64,000 bases of DNA from Dendrophyllia cribrosa. Its lineage: Eukaryota; Cnidaria; Anthozoa; Scleractinia; Dendrophylliidae. A model generated the notes under the pieces. It did no database searches. It was not told the DNA's origin and saw nothing but the letters and a program-made list of their open reading frames with translations. How positions within the stretch are numbered: the first letter of the stretch is position 1; each line of letters starts with the position of its first letter. The stretch covers positions 18,221,036 through 18,285,035 of the forward strand of contig JAJLRJ010000005.1 in assembly GCA_024195265.1 (NCBI GenBank). Reading direction: 5' to 3'. Positions 45,467 through 56,828 of this stretch are shown piece after piece. The translations under genes were made by a program, and so were the position numbers.

Positions 45467-48400
45467 ACAAAGAAGTGCCTTACTTCGAAAAACTAAACAG
45501 TGAGATTAAAAAAATGGGGTCGACTAAATAAAATTTTACTTCAAAAAAATAATAATGGTCCACGATTTAAAAAAATGTGGTTTAAAGTTCAAAAATTGAG
45601 TCGAGTTTTCGGAAAAAAAGACTGACGCAAAAGTGCAGTCAACCGGAAAAATTAACATCGAAAAAAAAAATTGTCGAGACGAAGCTGAAACTGTTAGCGC
45701 TCAACCGGATGTAATGGGGCATGCCAGTATATGGCATCACAGGAAGTAGTGTGCAGGCTACGCGCGGTCTTGCGCGCGGTCAGAAACAAAATGGCGCTAT
45801 GGCTTCCAAATTCTCTCCTTGGGAAGGCTGATAGTAAGTTCAAAAGAACAGTTGCGGTGCTCCTTCAATACTGTTGCTAAAAGAACTGATCGACGGATGG
45901 CAGCTAGGCAACATATATCACATTTACGGTACAATAAATGTCAGCGACTTCTCTAATTCCTCGATGCGATTAATATAACTGATGACAAATGTGCTTACGT
46001 TTGATAATTTCATAACACGCACATGAATCAACATGTTGCGATTGCTTAACCCCCCCGGGGGGGTGGGGTGGTACTCGACAGACGATTGGATAGGGAAGTG
46101 CGGTCGGGACGCTCAAACCATGACCTTGTTTAGACAAAATTTCAATTTTGATGCCCCGTCTAAGACATTTACAATCAAGACAATTGTCCTTCTAGCTTTG
46201 TTGTAGAGATATTAAGCTTGCTATCGATTCCGAAGACAACGGAAGTCCACGCAAAAGCTTTCCAAACTGTCTGACATTTTATGCTTTTCTCAGTATAAAA
46301 TGAACCATAGGGTTTGCCACTTTATCATTTTTTAGACTTTTAATTAAAAGGATTTGAAAAACTTCCTGGTTCCCATTAGAAGCGCTGAACTACTGCCTCT
46401 CGGCGACGGAAAGAAAATGGCTCTTCTTTGAACAAGGAAACTTAACAGAACTATACATATGTTAACTGAAGTCTTCGATGATGATTCATCATGTCGCTGA
46501 GTGCGCTTACCTGTTTCCGTGCAATACGTAAATGCTAACTGCTGACGATCACTGGAAACAAAAAGCTTATTAACCTCCAAAACATGAAAGTTATGGAAAA
46601 AAATTATTTCGGGATAAGTTAAACTTCATCGTACCAATATGAGTTTGACCTACATGCAATATCAAATAATAAATTTGCATATTGTCTTGATTACATTTTA
46701 TTTCTTTGATCGTTTACAGGGTGCAACCGGTTAACAAAACTTAGGAACCACAAACAGAAATACCTTCCACTTGACAACATAACAATGCTACGCTACGGCT
46801 GGTTTAAACAACTGCAAGATGCCGATATATTGACCACCTGAAGACTTCCAACAACTCGGACTGAACTAATTGTGGTTGCTTCTCAGTTATTTTGGTTCAT
46901 AGAGACAGAAAATGACGTCGGTCCAAATAATGTATTGGCTCTTTTATTGGTACTAACTGCCTCTGAAAAACCACAGAATGTATTAACTACGACTAATAAA
47001 CCTGTTTATCAATATTAAATACGAACTACCCGACAAGCCCAATGCATCAACAAAATTCGGAGAATTTTCGAAAGTCTTTCAAAAATGGCTTAAAAGTTCG
47101 TAAATGGTGGATAGTGTCGTTTATATAATAAACATATTTAGAACAAACACATTTGCCGAACAATAAAACCATTTCAACGTTGAACCAGGTCACAATGCGA
47201 TCGATATCAATAATAATTAAAATGCGCTTACGTACGTTTGACAATTTCACAGCACGCACATGAATCAGTATGTTGAAATTCATTTTAGGGCGTATTTTTT
47301 GGGTCATATTCCGGCCATTCTAAAAACAAAATACCTCTAAATATTGCACCTATTTCTCTCGTAAAATATGGAAAGAAGTCATTACATTGATTATGTGTAC
47401 CTAGAAAATGTTTGGTTTGTGAGAATGTAAACAACATAGTTTTGTTAGCGTATTCTGATTTCAGAATGACCAGAATGTGTCCAAAAAAAACGCTCCATTA
47501 GATCATTGCCCACGCGAAAGCTTTGCAAATGGATACATTTTATGCTGTTCTCGGTATAAAATGAATCATAGTGTATGCCCTTTCATCATTTTTAAGTAAA
47601 GAGATTTGAGAAACTTCTTGGGTCCCTTTAGAAGCTTTGATCCACTGGCTCAACGGCAATCGCTTTTCGTGCCTTCGCGCTATCAGTCAGACGAGAATTT
47701 CTGGCCCACAAAAAATGAAATTAACGGACAAGAGAAAATTATTCTTGGGAAAAAGTTAAACTTCCCTGTTCCAACGTATGCGTTTGATATTCCGATATCA
47801 AATATGAAATTTGTAGGTGTCTCTTGACAAAATTTTCTTTCCTGATGGTTTACAAGGTGGCGGGAAATTCAGTAGAAAAACTAAGGAATCGTAGACAGAA
47901 ATACCTTCAATTTGACGAGTATAGCAATGCCACGGCTGGTTAGCAGCAAGATGCCGATATACTGACCACCTGAAGTCTCCCAACAACTCGAACTGAACTA
48001 ATTGTTGCTACTTATTTTAGTTAATAGAGACAGAAAATAGCGTCAGCACAAAAATATTATTGGCTTTTTAATTGGCATTAATTGCCTCTTTAAAACCACA
48101 GAATGTTGTTTATCAGGATTAAATACGAATGTTGGAACTGCGGGACAAGCCCAATGTACAAAAAAAAATTGGAGAATTTTGAAAGTAATTTATTTACTGT
48201 TCTCTGCATAAAATGATGAAATGAATTATAGTGTGTGTCACTTCATCATTTTTAAGTGAAGAGATTTGAGAAACTTAGAAGCGCTGACTACAATACCTTT
48301 TCGATATTCCCATACATTTCTTCTAAATTTAAAAATACGGTCACACAGTTTGTGTGGGCACCCTGTGTTATCATAAGCGGCTCCTTTACAGTTAGCTGAT

Positions 48401-49517
48401 AAACATTCATTTCTACAACACTTTTCTCGATGCCCGCAGTCAGAGTGGTGCAGTTTTTGGGACATTTTCTGTCTGATTTTAATATACCGCTACCACACTA
48501 AGTCCACAGCTTTGAACAGCTAAAGCTAAATAAAATTGCATCCATAGTTTTGTATTCAGTATCACACCACACTCTTAGATACAGGTTTACTGAGACCAGG
48601 TCTAAGTTACACTTAAACTGACAGAATTTCATAACATAAAGATCCTTGGTGTGTTCAAACAAATAATCAAAACCCGTTAGGCAAAATTCAAGGAAACATT
48701 CTAAAACGTTAGGGTCACTGTCTGCTTGCGTAATCTGTTTCGCGGGTAATGTAAAACCACTCTTACAGAGAAAATACAGATCTAAATGGGTATATGGTAT
48801 ATTTAATATTGGTGAAACTTATTAGTTGATTAATACTAATTCTGGCAATCATGACTTTTGATGCAACTCGAATGTATTTATACGTATACCAAGTCAGTTC
48901 ACCAAGCATTATATTTTGGAAACTCATATACCGGAAGTTCATGTACCGGAAGTTTGTTGGTAAAACAAAGACAGCGTCCATAAATAAACTGGGATAACAA
49001 TGACTCTAAAAAAACTTTAGTTTTGTCTAGGAATATCACAACCATCCACGGTAATCACGATAATTATCAAACTACTTATTGGCCTTTTGGAAAGATACGA
49101 AAAGATATCCCGCAGTGTTCAAGTCTCAGTGTACTTCGTTTCAAAAGAAAACAATTAGCAAAACAATCACCTTCGGTAGAAACAAAACATTGTGAGACCA
49201 TTTATGAGTTGCTTTATTCACCCAAAATGATACTCACAAAAGCTCAGCCACAAATAACTTTTCGAATTTTTAACCTGAATTTTGAAAGAAAGAAAGTCCA
49301 TTCTTTTCGAAAAAAAAAAGAAAAGAATGTCCATGTAATATCCTGGCTGTCCTGGTTGTGATTAGCAAGGCTAAATTATGTGCAGTGCAAACCCTTCCAA
49401 ACCCATTGAGCAGTTTTCAAGGAGATGCTTGAGGGAAAAATGGGCAAAACGTTTTACATAAGTAAGCTCTCCGCTACACTGCTAGTCAAAATGGAGTGCG
49501 CATTTTGATAGTTCAGT
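45361..49517. other. Intergenic region between the TPR-CHAT and cGAS-like genes
   Basis: This should hold the TPR-CHAT promoter (just above 45360) but no element can be named. There is a C-run of about 40 bases at 45428-45466. A degenerate segment (GCTTTCCAAACTGT, CATTTTATGCT, AGTATAAAATGAA, TTTATCATTTTT) recurs at about 46250-46390, 47510-47640 and 48190-48290, making three dispersed copies. The reverse-strand block with ATTCATGTGCGTG at about 46000 and 47265 is also duplicated. A cysteine-rich fragment is listed separately. Otherwise nothing is recognised. Confidence 0.5.
48366..48465 (-). other. Possible exon of a cysteine-rich (WAP-like) domain
   Basis: On the reverse strand the frame from ATG 48465 reads SDCGHREKCCRNECLSANC then GCPHKLC. 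The spacing C-x6-CC-x3-C recalls WAP-like or other small disulfide-rich extracellular domains. It stands alone, with no signal peptide or partner exon. A fragment of the neighbouring sequence (CCCATACATTTC, CACACAGTTTGTGTGGG) recurs at about 52925-52990. It may be a remnant of a gene fragment carried by a repeat. Confidence 0.25.
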
Positions 49518-51129
49518 CTAGTTATGGTTGGTACAAAAAGGATTCTGGATCGCTGTCGAGCCCTTTTCGTCAATATAATCATCAGCGTACGTTATAATAT
49601 ATTCGCAGGCAACTTGATGAATAGGAATTTGCTCGATGTGGTATCCAGGCGCACCCGGATGTTTAAGCTCGAATTGCTTTCTTTTGTCACAGGTTCTGAT
49701 GTAGAACTTATGAGCTAAAATCTTAAGTTCCGGTTCTGGAAGGAGAGCGATCAGTTGTTTGAAGCAAAATTCCAACGCAGCCCACTTTTGAACGAGCTCC
49801 GTGTAGACATCTTCATCGATCTCTAAGCTATCAAGATCAGTGAGCTGAGATAAAAATTTGCCTTTCTCGTAATTCTCGGCTACAGGAACGTCATCAATGT
49901 TGACAAACATTTTATTCCACAAAGCAGTCAGATCCCTTCCAGTGAGAGCGCTAGAAACCGCGAAATCCAGCACATCTGTTATTTCTAACACCCTGATCTG
50001 CCTTTTCGTTTCTTTGACTTCTTCTCGTGTGTGTATTATCTTCAAACCCTTCACCAGATTCAGCATGTTTTCCACGATGAACTGGCGCAGCTTGTTCTTG
50101 TGATCGGTCGTGGACAGTAGGTTGTATCCTGATAGAAAGAAACTTTGGACATCTCCCTGCATAACGCCTTGCAAAATGACCTCCAAGGTATGATCCACCT
50201 TTTCGGACCAATACTCCTTTTCCCAGGAACATCTTTCAGCCGCAAAGAACTGAGATAGCAAGACACTCTTGAAGATGTAAGATGGAACCAAAGATGGTTC
50301 CAAATCCAGGCTCTCTGCGACGGTATCTCTCGCGTACTTTAGTACTCGGTAACATGCTTTAAACCCGTCAGAAGAACTGGACAGAACGTCTTTCTCGACC
50401 ATGGAGAAAGAAACGCGCCACATGTCAAACCCCGCTGGAACAACGTGAAAACCGTTCTTTTTGAGAGACACATCTACGGACTGTGGAAGATCTGACACGA
50501 ACTGCACAGGAAGTTTTGAAATGTTGTATTCTAGTGCTAGCGTCAAGTCAACGCTTACTTCCAAGTCGTTGTAACAACTACCGCCTTGCCATACGATTTT
50601 AATTGTTGTAGCTGGGCCGTGGGATTCTATGTAAATAACGTCAGACGGATCGCGATCGCCTCCTACTAGATCACTGAACACTGGGCCAAATGGTCCTTCT
50701 ATCAGGTCTGGATCGGTCTTTTGAATGCTCAGTCCTTCGGGCACATTTATAGTACTACAGGATTCGTTGACCAGCCTTTTGAAACTTATTAGGGCTGAAG
50801 AGTCCTCGTTCATCTTTGAATTCTTCCCATCTCTCTTCATCCTGAGCGAGCTTAACGTAGCCGTGAATATTTTCGCAAGGATAAAGCAAGGGCTTGTTAG
50901 TGAGAGAGTTAATTCTCACCATGAAGTCAAATTCGTCAGGTTGGTTCACTTTGACGCCTTCGTAAACACTTCCGCTTTGAACAAGAGTGCTCTGGAACCG
51001 ATCATCACGCGTTGCCACTTGTACCAGAATATTGTTTACGAGACTTTCGAATTTCTGTCGAATAATGTCGGCTTCATTGTCATCTTGAAACCTTGCTTTT
51101 CGTTCGAAATCTTCAACAATTTCGGACAT
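49518..51129 (-). CDS. cGAS-like receptor (Mab-21 family nucleotidyltransferase), single exon with one frameshift
   Basis: The frame opens at ATG 51129 (MSEIVEDFERKARFQDDNEA) and shows the nucleotidyltransferase signature GSVYEG (53-58) followed by DEFDFMV, with catalytic Glu66 and Asp68. The frame then runs to a stop at 50755-50757. The rest of the protein is in a second frame: FKRLVNESC, VSVDLTLALE (third catalytic Asp, codon 50547-50549), and a helical Mab-21 C-terminal lobe containing SFFLSGYNLL. It ends at TAG 49518-49520. Switching frames at SPNKF/KRLVNE (about 50785-50795) restores the usual family order. The change is therefore one indel (2 nt lost or 1 gained); the full protein would be about 540 residues. 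cGLRs sense nucleic acids and make cyclic dinucleotides that activate STING. I see no zinc-thumb cluster like that of vertebrate cGAS. Whether it is a pseudogene or an assembly error is open. Confidence 0.87.
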
Positions 51130-53314
51130 GGCGATGTTGCAACGCTATAAAACGTCGAAATCTTTCAGCCGCGACCAACTGTATAAGCTGCGAACTAACT
51201 TTGAATAATCTGGCTTTGATGGAACATTGCAGATATTGGAACAGTTCATTCACAACTGACTTCCTTTCAATTCTCACAATAGACAGTTGTCATGCACGTT
51301 TAAATAACATCTTTGGTTTCTCGCAATGGCCCTATTTCCGTGGAGGCATCATTTACAACTACCAGAATCCTTCAGTTTTTTTTTGTTTTCTCGTGTTATA
51401 CATGTAGTAGTGTTATTGTTATTTTTAAATACCAATATATAACACTGTTTTGGGAGCTTAAAGGGGCTATGTCGCAAGGTGAGTCTGTCATGTGACGTCA
51501 CCTGACGTCACACATGTCAAATTTCTATTGTTCCCTCCTGGATCGCGGCAAGTTTTATCGCGCTTGCACTCGTGTCGAACCACGCGAGGTAAACTTCGAC
51601 CTAATTCCCATTTTCTTCTAACGGCGAGACGCCTATTTGGAGATAACGGCGACCGGCGAGGAATCGTCGCCCTCTCCAACTTCCACCACTACTGGAAGAC
51701 ATCAAATTTTTCGAAGGTACGACCAACAAATCGCAGAAATAATTTAACAAAAATCTAGCCAAGTAAATACTCTAACTAATTTGTAAACTTGAGATCTATC
51801 CTTCCACGCAATACGACGGGATGGAACGGATTGCAGCGAATTCGACAGTAATGGCCGCCAACTTGATAAAAAGTCACCGGACGTTTTTCAAGTTGTTAGT
51901 ACCCAGTACTCACCCGCCATCCTTGCGACATAGCCCCTTTAATTGTACTGTATTTATACTAGCAGTAATCGCAGATTATGGAGACGCGTTCGAAGGAATT
52001 TCCGGCGGAAATGAGCCCCTGAAAAAAAAAAACAATAGGGGCGGCCATTTGGAAGACCGGCCACCAAAAAATCTCAAATTTTACTGCACATAAACCACAG
52101 GACAACCAACAGGAAATTAGGATTGCGTTCTTTGAACGCGAATATTGGACAGCAGGCACCGCGGAGGGGGAGGGGTCCTACCACGTTTTTGCAAGTCTTG
52201 ACAAAAATGTTTTGAGGGCTTACGAGACTGATTGTCTTTTCCTAAAATATAGCACGTGCTACCACGAATCCCGACTTAACTACAGTCGGGATGGGATAAA
52301 TTCCAATTTTACGATCCCAAAAATATATTTCGTCAAATTCTCTTGACAGGTGAAGTCAACGGTTGCAGAGATAAAAAAGAATGCAATAAATATCAAATAA
52401 AATCGATTACCAAGCGTTTCTGTCTGCACGCGCACGTTTTTTTATGGACAACAAGCCAAAAATGACCATCAATTTATACCGAACATTTTCGACAGAAATT
52501 GTTGTCTTAGAACGCTAGAAGTGGCGTTTTACTGCGCATCAATATTTCAAAGTTTTCTGGAGGGAGGGATATGTCCCCAATCCCTCCTAAAGGCGCACGC
52601 TCGCAAAATAATTCTCAATGCCATTTCATTCTATTAGCCCTACCACTTTAAAGTGTGCTCCGCGGTCCCTGTAAAGGAGGTGAGTTATATTGATGTAAGT
52701 TATATTGGTATAAGTTATAATGGAGAAAAAGAAAGAAGATTTTGGATTTTGGACCGGTCCTCTCTACTACACGCACAAACATCTGACGCAAAACCCTTCA
52801 AATCGCTAAAATTCGCCGTTTTTAGCTACAAGAACGACAACACACAACATTTCAGGTAAAAATACGTTTAGTTTGATCTTATCTGTAAATATTACTTATC
52901 GCAGTACATTGCGATAATATGAACCTTTTCGATATTCCCATACATTTCCTCTAAAGTCACACAGTTTGTGTGGGTTCCCTGTGAACACACTTGAACCTAT
53001 TCTCAACAAAGAGGAGTAGTCGCGCCGTTTGTAAAAAAATTATTTAGCTCATTTTGGGTCATTTTTCTCATTATTTACTAAATAAGAAGTAAGACTAAAT
53101 AAGACTTAGTGATATGATATCTTAAATTATTATTTCAAATGAGTTTCCGTGATTTAAATAATGTGTTTATGATTTGAAATCACCACTGGCTGATTTGAAA
53201 ACAGCCTACTTTGATTTCAAATGATAACTCTGTGATTTGATATCACGCGATTTATGGTTTAGTCAACCTCCGATTTCAACCACGAAAACACTTATTTGAA
53301 ATATATAACAAGTC
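51130..53314. other. Intergenic region upstream of the cGAS-like gene
   Basis: A bidirectional or upstream promoter for the cGAS-like gene should lie just above 51129, but no motif is identifiable. A TTAA-flanked MITE occupies 51458-51942. The stretch 53090-53310 is made of short irregular repeats of ATTTGATATCA / GATTTGAAATCA motifs. No gene is seen in 51943-53090. Confidence 0.5.
51458..51942. repeat. MITE with perfect 18-bp TIRs and TTAA target duplication (piggyBac-like)
   Basis: TTAA at 51458-51461 is followed by AGGGGCTATGTCGCAAGG. The element ends with the exact reverse complement CCTTGCGACATAGCCCCT and TTAA at 51939-51942. Internal ORFs (for example 51492-51758) have no known domain. 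Perfect TIRs suggest recent mobility. A related TIR-like CTATGTCGCGAG is near 58201. Confidence 0.88.
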
Positions 53315-54823
53315 ATTATTTGATATCAGTGAAACCATGATTTAACTTACATGTAATAAGTTTGATTTATGGTTTAGTTAACCTCCGATTTGAAACCACG
53401 AAAACACGTATTTGAAATAAAAAGTCATTATTTGATATCATGATCAGTAAAACCATTATTTAACTTAATTCATAATCTGTTTGCGTACATGTGACAAGTC
53501 ACGCGAACTATTGCGCGGAAAAACACAAACATGTCGGACGAATTTCCAAGGTCGATTGCCTCTGCCTTCTCCCAGGCAGTTCAAATGGCTGTCGATGAGG
53601 CTCTGTTACGTCAGAGAACGACATCAACAAGCTCGAGCTCCACCTGAAGTTTAAGTTCAACCTCGACCTCCACATCGAGCTCGACTTCGACTTCCCAAGA
53701 GGTATGTACATGTACGTGTGCTCGCGTGAAAGCTATCATTGTGTTGGTCTAGAGTCTCGTGTGATAGTGAATACTGAAAATGTTGCCATTTTCGTCTTTT
53801 TTTGTCTTACTGTTTTACTTTATACTTGTTCCTCCGGGTTGCTCGTTGTTCGAGCAGCTAATAAACCATGCGCCAGAAACGAACATCCCCTGTCTTTCAT
53901 ACATCATTTCCTTTTTCCCGTTGCGTGAAGCTCGGCTGTTGATAGAGGGTGGCAAATGGGGGGGGGGGGATCAATCACGAATCATGCTGAGTATTTAGAT
54001 TAAATCACACGTCGCAGAAAAAAAGGAGTAAGTGCGCTAAACTAAAAAAAGTCATTCGATCTGTACAATACCCCAAATAATCAATTTGGGGATCATTTCG
54101 GTTCGTGTACAGATCGGCCTTTTAAAACATTATTTACAACCTTTGTAAATCGCAGGTATGTGTGACGAAATTCACCACAGCACGAGAGAGATAAAGAGCG
54201 ATAGTTTGATAACTATCATCAGCCGAGCTTCACGCAACGGGAAAAAGAAAATGATGTATGAAAGACATGGGGATTTTCGTTTCTGGCGCATGGTTTATTA
54301 GCTGCCCGAACAACGAGCAACCCGGAGGAACAAGTATCAAGTAAAACAGTAAGACAAAAAAAAAAACGAAAATGGCAACATTTTCAGTTTGACTATCACA
54401 CGAGACTCTAGACCAACACAATGATAGCTTTCACGCGAGCACATGTACATGTACATACTTCTTGGGAAGTCGAAGTCGAGCTCGATGTGGAGGTCGAGGT
54501 TGAACTTAAACTTGAGGTGGAGCTCGAGCTTGTTGATGTCGTTCCCTGACGTAACAGAGCCTCATCGACAGCCATTTGAACTGCCTGGGAGAAGGCGGAA
54601 GCAATCGACCTTGAAAATTCGTCCGACATGTTTGTGTTTTCCCGCGCAATAGATCGCGTGACTTGTCACATGTACGCAAACCGATTATGAATTAAGTTTC
54701 ACTGATATCAAATAATGACTTTTTATTTTAAATACGTGTTTTCGTGGTTTCAAATCGGAGGTTAACTAAACCATAAATCAAACTTATTAAGTTAAATCAT
54801 GGTTTCACTGATATCAAATAATT
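53315..54823. mobile_element. Large inverted repeat (arms about 600 bp), each arm carrying the same small first exon
   Basis: The left arm 53315-53938 and right arm 54220-54823 are reverse complements at roughly 90% or more, separated by 281 bases. In the right arm (reverse strand, ATG 54629) a frame starts MSDEFSRSIASAFSQAVQMA, runs through a Ser/Thr-rich tail and reaches CAAGAG-like donor sequence followed by GTATGTAC-type bases. The left arm (ATG 53531, + strand) has the same ORF but an in-frame TGA. The arrangement looks like two head-to-head copies of an element's 5' end. The encoded peptide matches no domain I know; the exon-1-plus-donor layout recalls the gag-like gene at 12167. Confidence 0.75.
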
Positions 54824-55150
54824 ATAGCCTCCTTCGCAGACGTCCTTAGGGCTCGAGGAAAGATTGCGTGACGAGCCAAGGACGTCTGCGAAATTATCTT
54901 CGGAATGCGAAGCAATCCGAACAAGGCTACATTTCGCAGCTTCCGAGCCCGTAGTAATTTGGTCCGCGGTACATATTTTGTGTAATGCAATCAGTTTAAC
55001 TTTCAAGACGGCTACGATTCGAAGAAAATAGCGTCTTCTACGATCAAATAGAGCTCCTCTGGACCCCGAAGATAATTGCGCCCTTAGTAATTTGGCCTGC
55101 GGTACATATTTTGTGTCGCAATCAGTCAAACTTTCAAGACGGTGACGATT
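54824..55150. repeat. Repeat-derived segment with an internal duplicated block
   Basis: A hairpin CAGACGTCCTTAGGGCTCG / CGAGCCAAGGACGTCTG lies at about 54836-54892. The block AGTAATTTGG to GACGATTCGA occurs at about 54950-55022 and again at 55086-55152. The reverse-strand open frame here has no homology that I recognise. Confidence 0.55.
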
Positions 55151-56138
55151 CGAGAGACATCAAGGAATGGAATTTCTTGGTTCTGTTCAAATTCGATGGT
55201 AAATGCCGGCTGTTTAGATAATGAAGAAATTTAATAGCTGTGTCTTTGTCGCGAAATAAGGTGAAAGTGTCATCAACGTATCGAAACCAGACAGTAGGAC
55301 AATCGCTGTTATTCATCGCCCACTTCTCCTCAAAATGGTCCAAAATGGCACATAAAAATATTTAACCGGGCCCAAAGGAGAGTCCATGGCGACTCCGTCA
55401 ACCTGATCATTGTACTGGCCATCAAACACAAAATGGCTTCTCTTGGTGGCAAAAACAAGTAGATTTTTTTTTTCAAAACAGGGCGAGGTAACTTTAATAG
55501 GTGGATTAGGTAAGGCATATAATTTGTCTATAAAACAGATCTGTATTGTCTCATCAAGTGGAACGTTGGTGAACAGCGAGCTAACATCAAAGGAGCACAT
55601 GAACTCCGTCTCGTTGTTGTGATTATATGACTTGGCTCATTCAGCAAAACTAAAAGAATCCTTTACTGTAAACCGGTTGGTGGAGATAGGTTGAAGAACG
55701 CGTACAAGATAAGAAGCAAGGTTATAGTTATGTGTTTACAGACGAAACAATAGGGCGAAAAGGGCAACCAGACTTGTGAACCTTGGGAAGACCATAGAGG
55801 ACACCAGGAGAAGAACCAGATGGAAGTATCTTCTGATGGGTGATATCATCGATGATTTCATCTTTTCTAAGTTTACGAAGATATGCTAGCAAGCTGTCCT
55901 CCCTAGACTTCGTCGGGTTTTGTGTAAGTTTCTTAAATTTTGTTTCATCAGAGATCAACTGTTTCATTTTATTAAGACAATCAAGTTTATTGACGATGAC
56001 AATTCCGTTTCCTTTGTCAGGCTTTCTTTCTCCATAGCATTTAAATTTTATTGTATTATATCCAACCGTCACTTCTGAAGATGAATGCAGGGGTGTAGCC
56101 AGGACTTTTTCGGAGATACGCACAATCACTGTTTTCAA
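55134..56138 (-). pseudogene. Penelope-like element reverse transcriptase, decayed
   Basis: In order on the reverse strand: KPDKGNGIVIVNKLDCLNKM, PSGSSPGVLYGLPKVHKSG, PFRPIVSSVNT (55728-56138), then SFDVSSLFTNVPLDETIQIC and DSPLGP (about 55330-55600), then WFRYVDDTFTLFRDKD (55134-55343) with the YVDD catalytic Asp pair. These are the fingers/palm motifs of Penelope-like retroelement reverse transcriptases. The pieces lie in different frames with stops (for example after IVSSVNT and around DSPLGPV). No GIY-YIG endonuclease is visible. It is dead, and truncated at both ends. Confidence 0.85.
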
Positions 56139-56243
56139 ACACTCCCCCTACTTCCTCCCCCACCCTCAAGTCCCAAATCTTTCTTTTTTTTTCGACTTTT
56201 TCAGGTACGCCAAGGGTACGTCCGTACAGGTAGCCACGCCCCT
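56089..56243. repeat. MITE with GTAGCCA/TGGCTAC ends, second copy of the 10873-11057 family
   Basis: The ends GGGGTGTAGCCAGGACTTTT and GGTAGCCACGCCCC are imperfect inverted repeats. The interior is the complement of the copy at 10873-11057 (CTCAAGTCCCAAATCTT, TACGCCAAGGGTACG). It abuts the Penelope-like fragment. Confidence 0.7.
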
Positions 56244-56828
56244 GGTATGTTGAAGCATACGAAACGTCAAGTCATTAATCAAAGTTTTTTACAACATGCG
56301 TTGTTTTGTCATGTTTATAACCGCAGTGTGTATTTTATTTCTGTTAAAGTTGAAATGGCCGAAGAATAAGAGTTTTTACGATCTAATTGCATATACCATA
56401 CGCGATGAAATGCTATAAGAATCATATTAACCCGTTTTCCTGCTTTTTTTGTGGTCGCTTATTTTTTATCAACTCTATTATGTAACGACATTTTATCTTT
56501 ACCTTGTTGCCGTTTGTTTTTATCAATATTTAGCTTTCCGTCAGCCCCTAATAAATATTCAGTTTTGTCAGGAGCGCTAGCTTTTAATATTACCGGTTTT
56601 GTCGAACCGAAATATTTGGTCAATAAAAAAAAAATTCCTAGCGACTTCTTTTCAAAAAATCGAGCCCTGCTCCTTTTTCGAGTAAAGGTCTCGTCGGAAG
56701 CGAAGAAACAATCGTCGGTACGTCGTTATTGTGTCGTAATCAGTTCGTAAAACGTAATTCGTCCGCCAGCACTACGCATGACTTTTTGAGGAAAGCCGCA
56801 TCACAGAAAGCCTTCGCATAACTCTAAC
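56244..56828. other. Region upstream of the USP15-like start codon
   Basis: This presumably holds the USP15-like promoter and 5' UTR. I see no TATA box that stands out. About 60 bases ending at 56828 (ACTACGCATGACTTTTTGAG, CGCATAACTCTAAC) resemble 30850-30905, so part of the 5' UTR may be repeat-derived. Confidence 0.4.

Noticed and set aside
49951..50266. Alternative reverse-strand ORFs within the cGAS-like gene
   Set aside because: Different frame with no domain; the Mab-21 frame is clearly the coding one.
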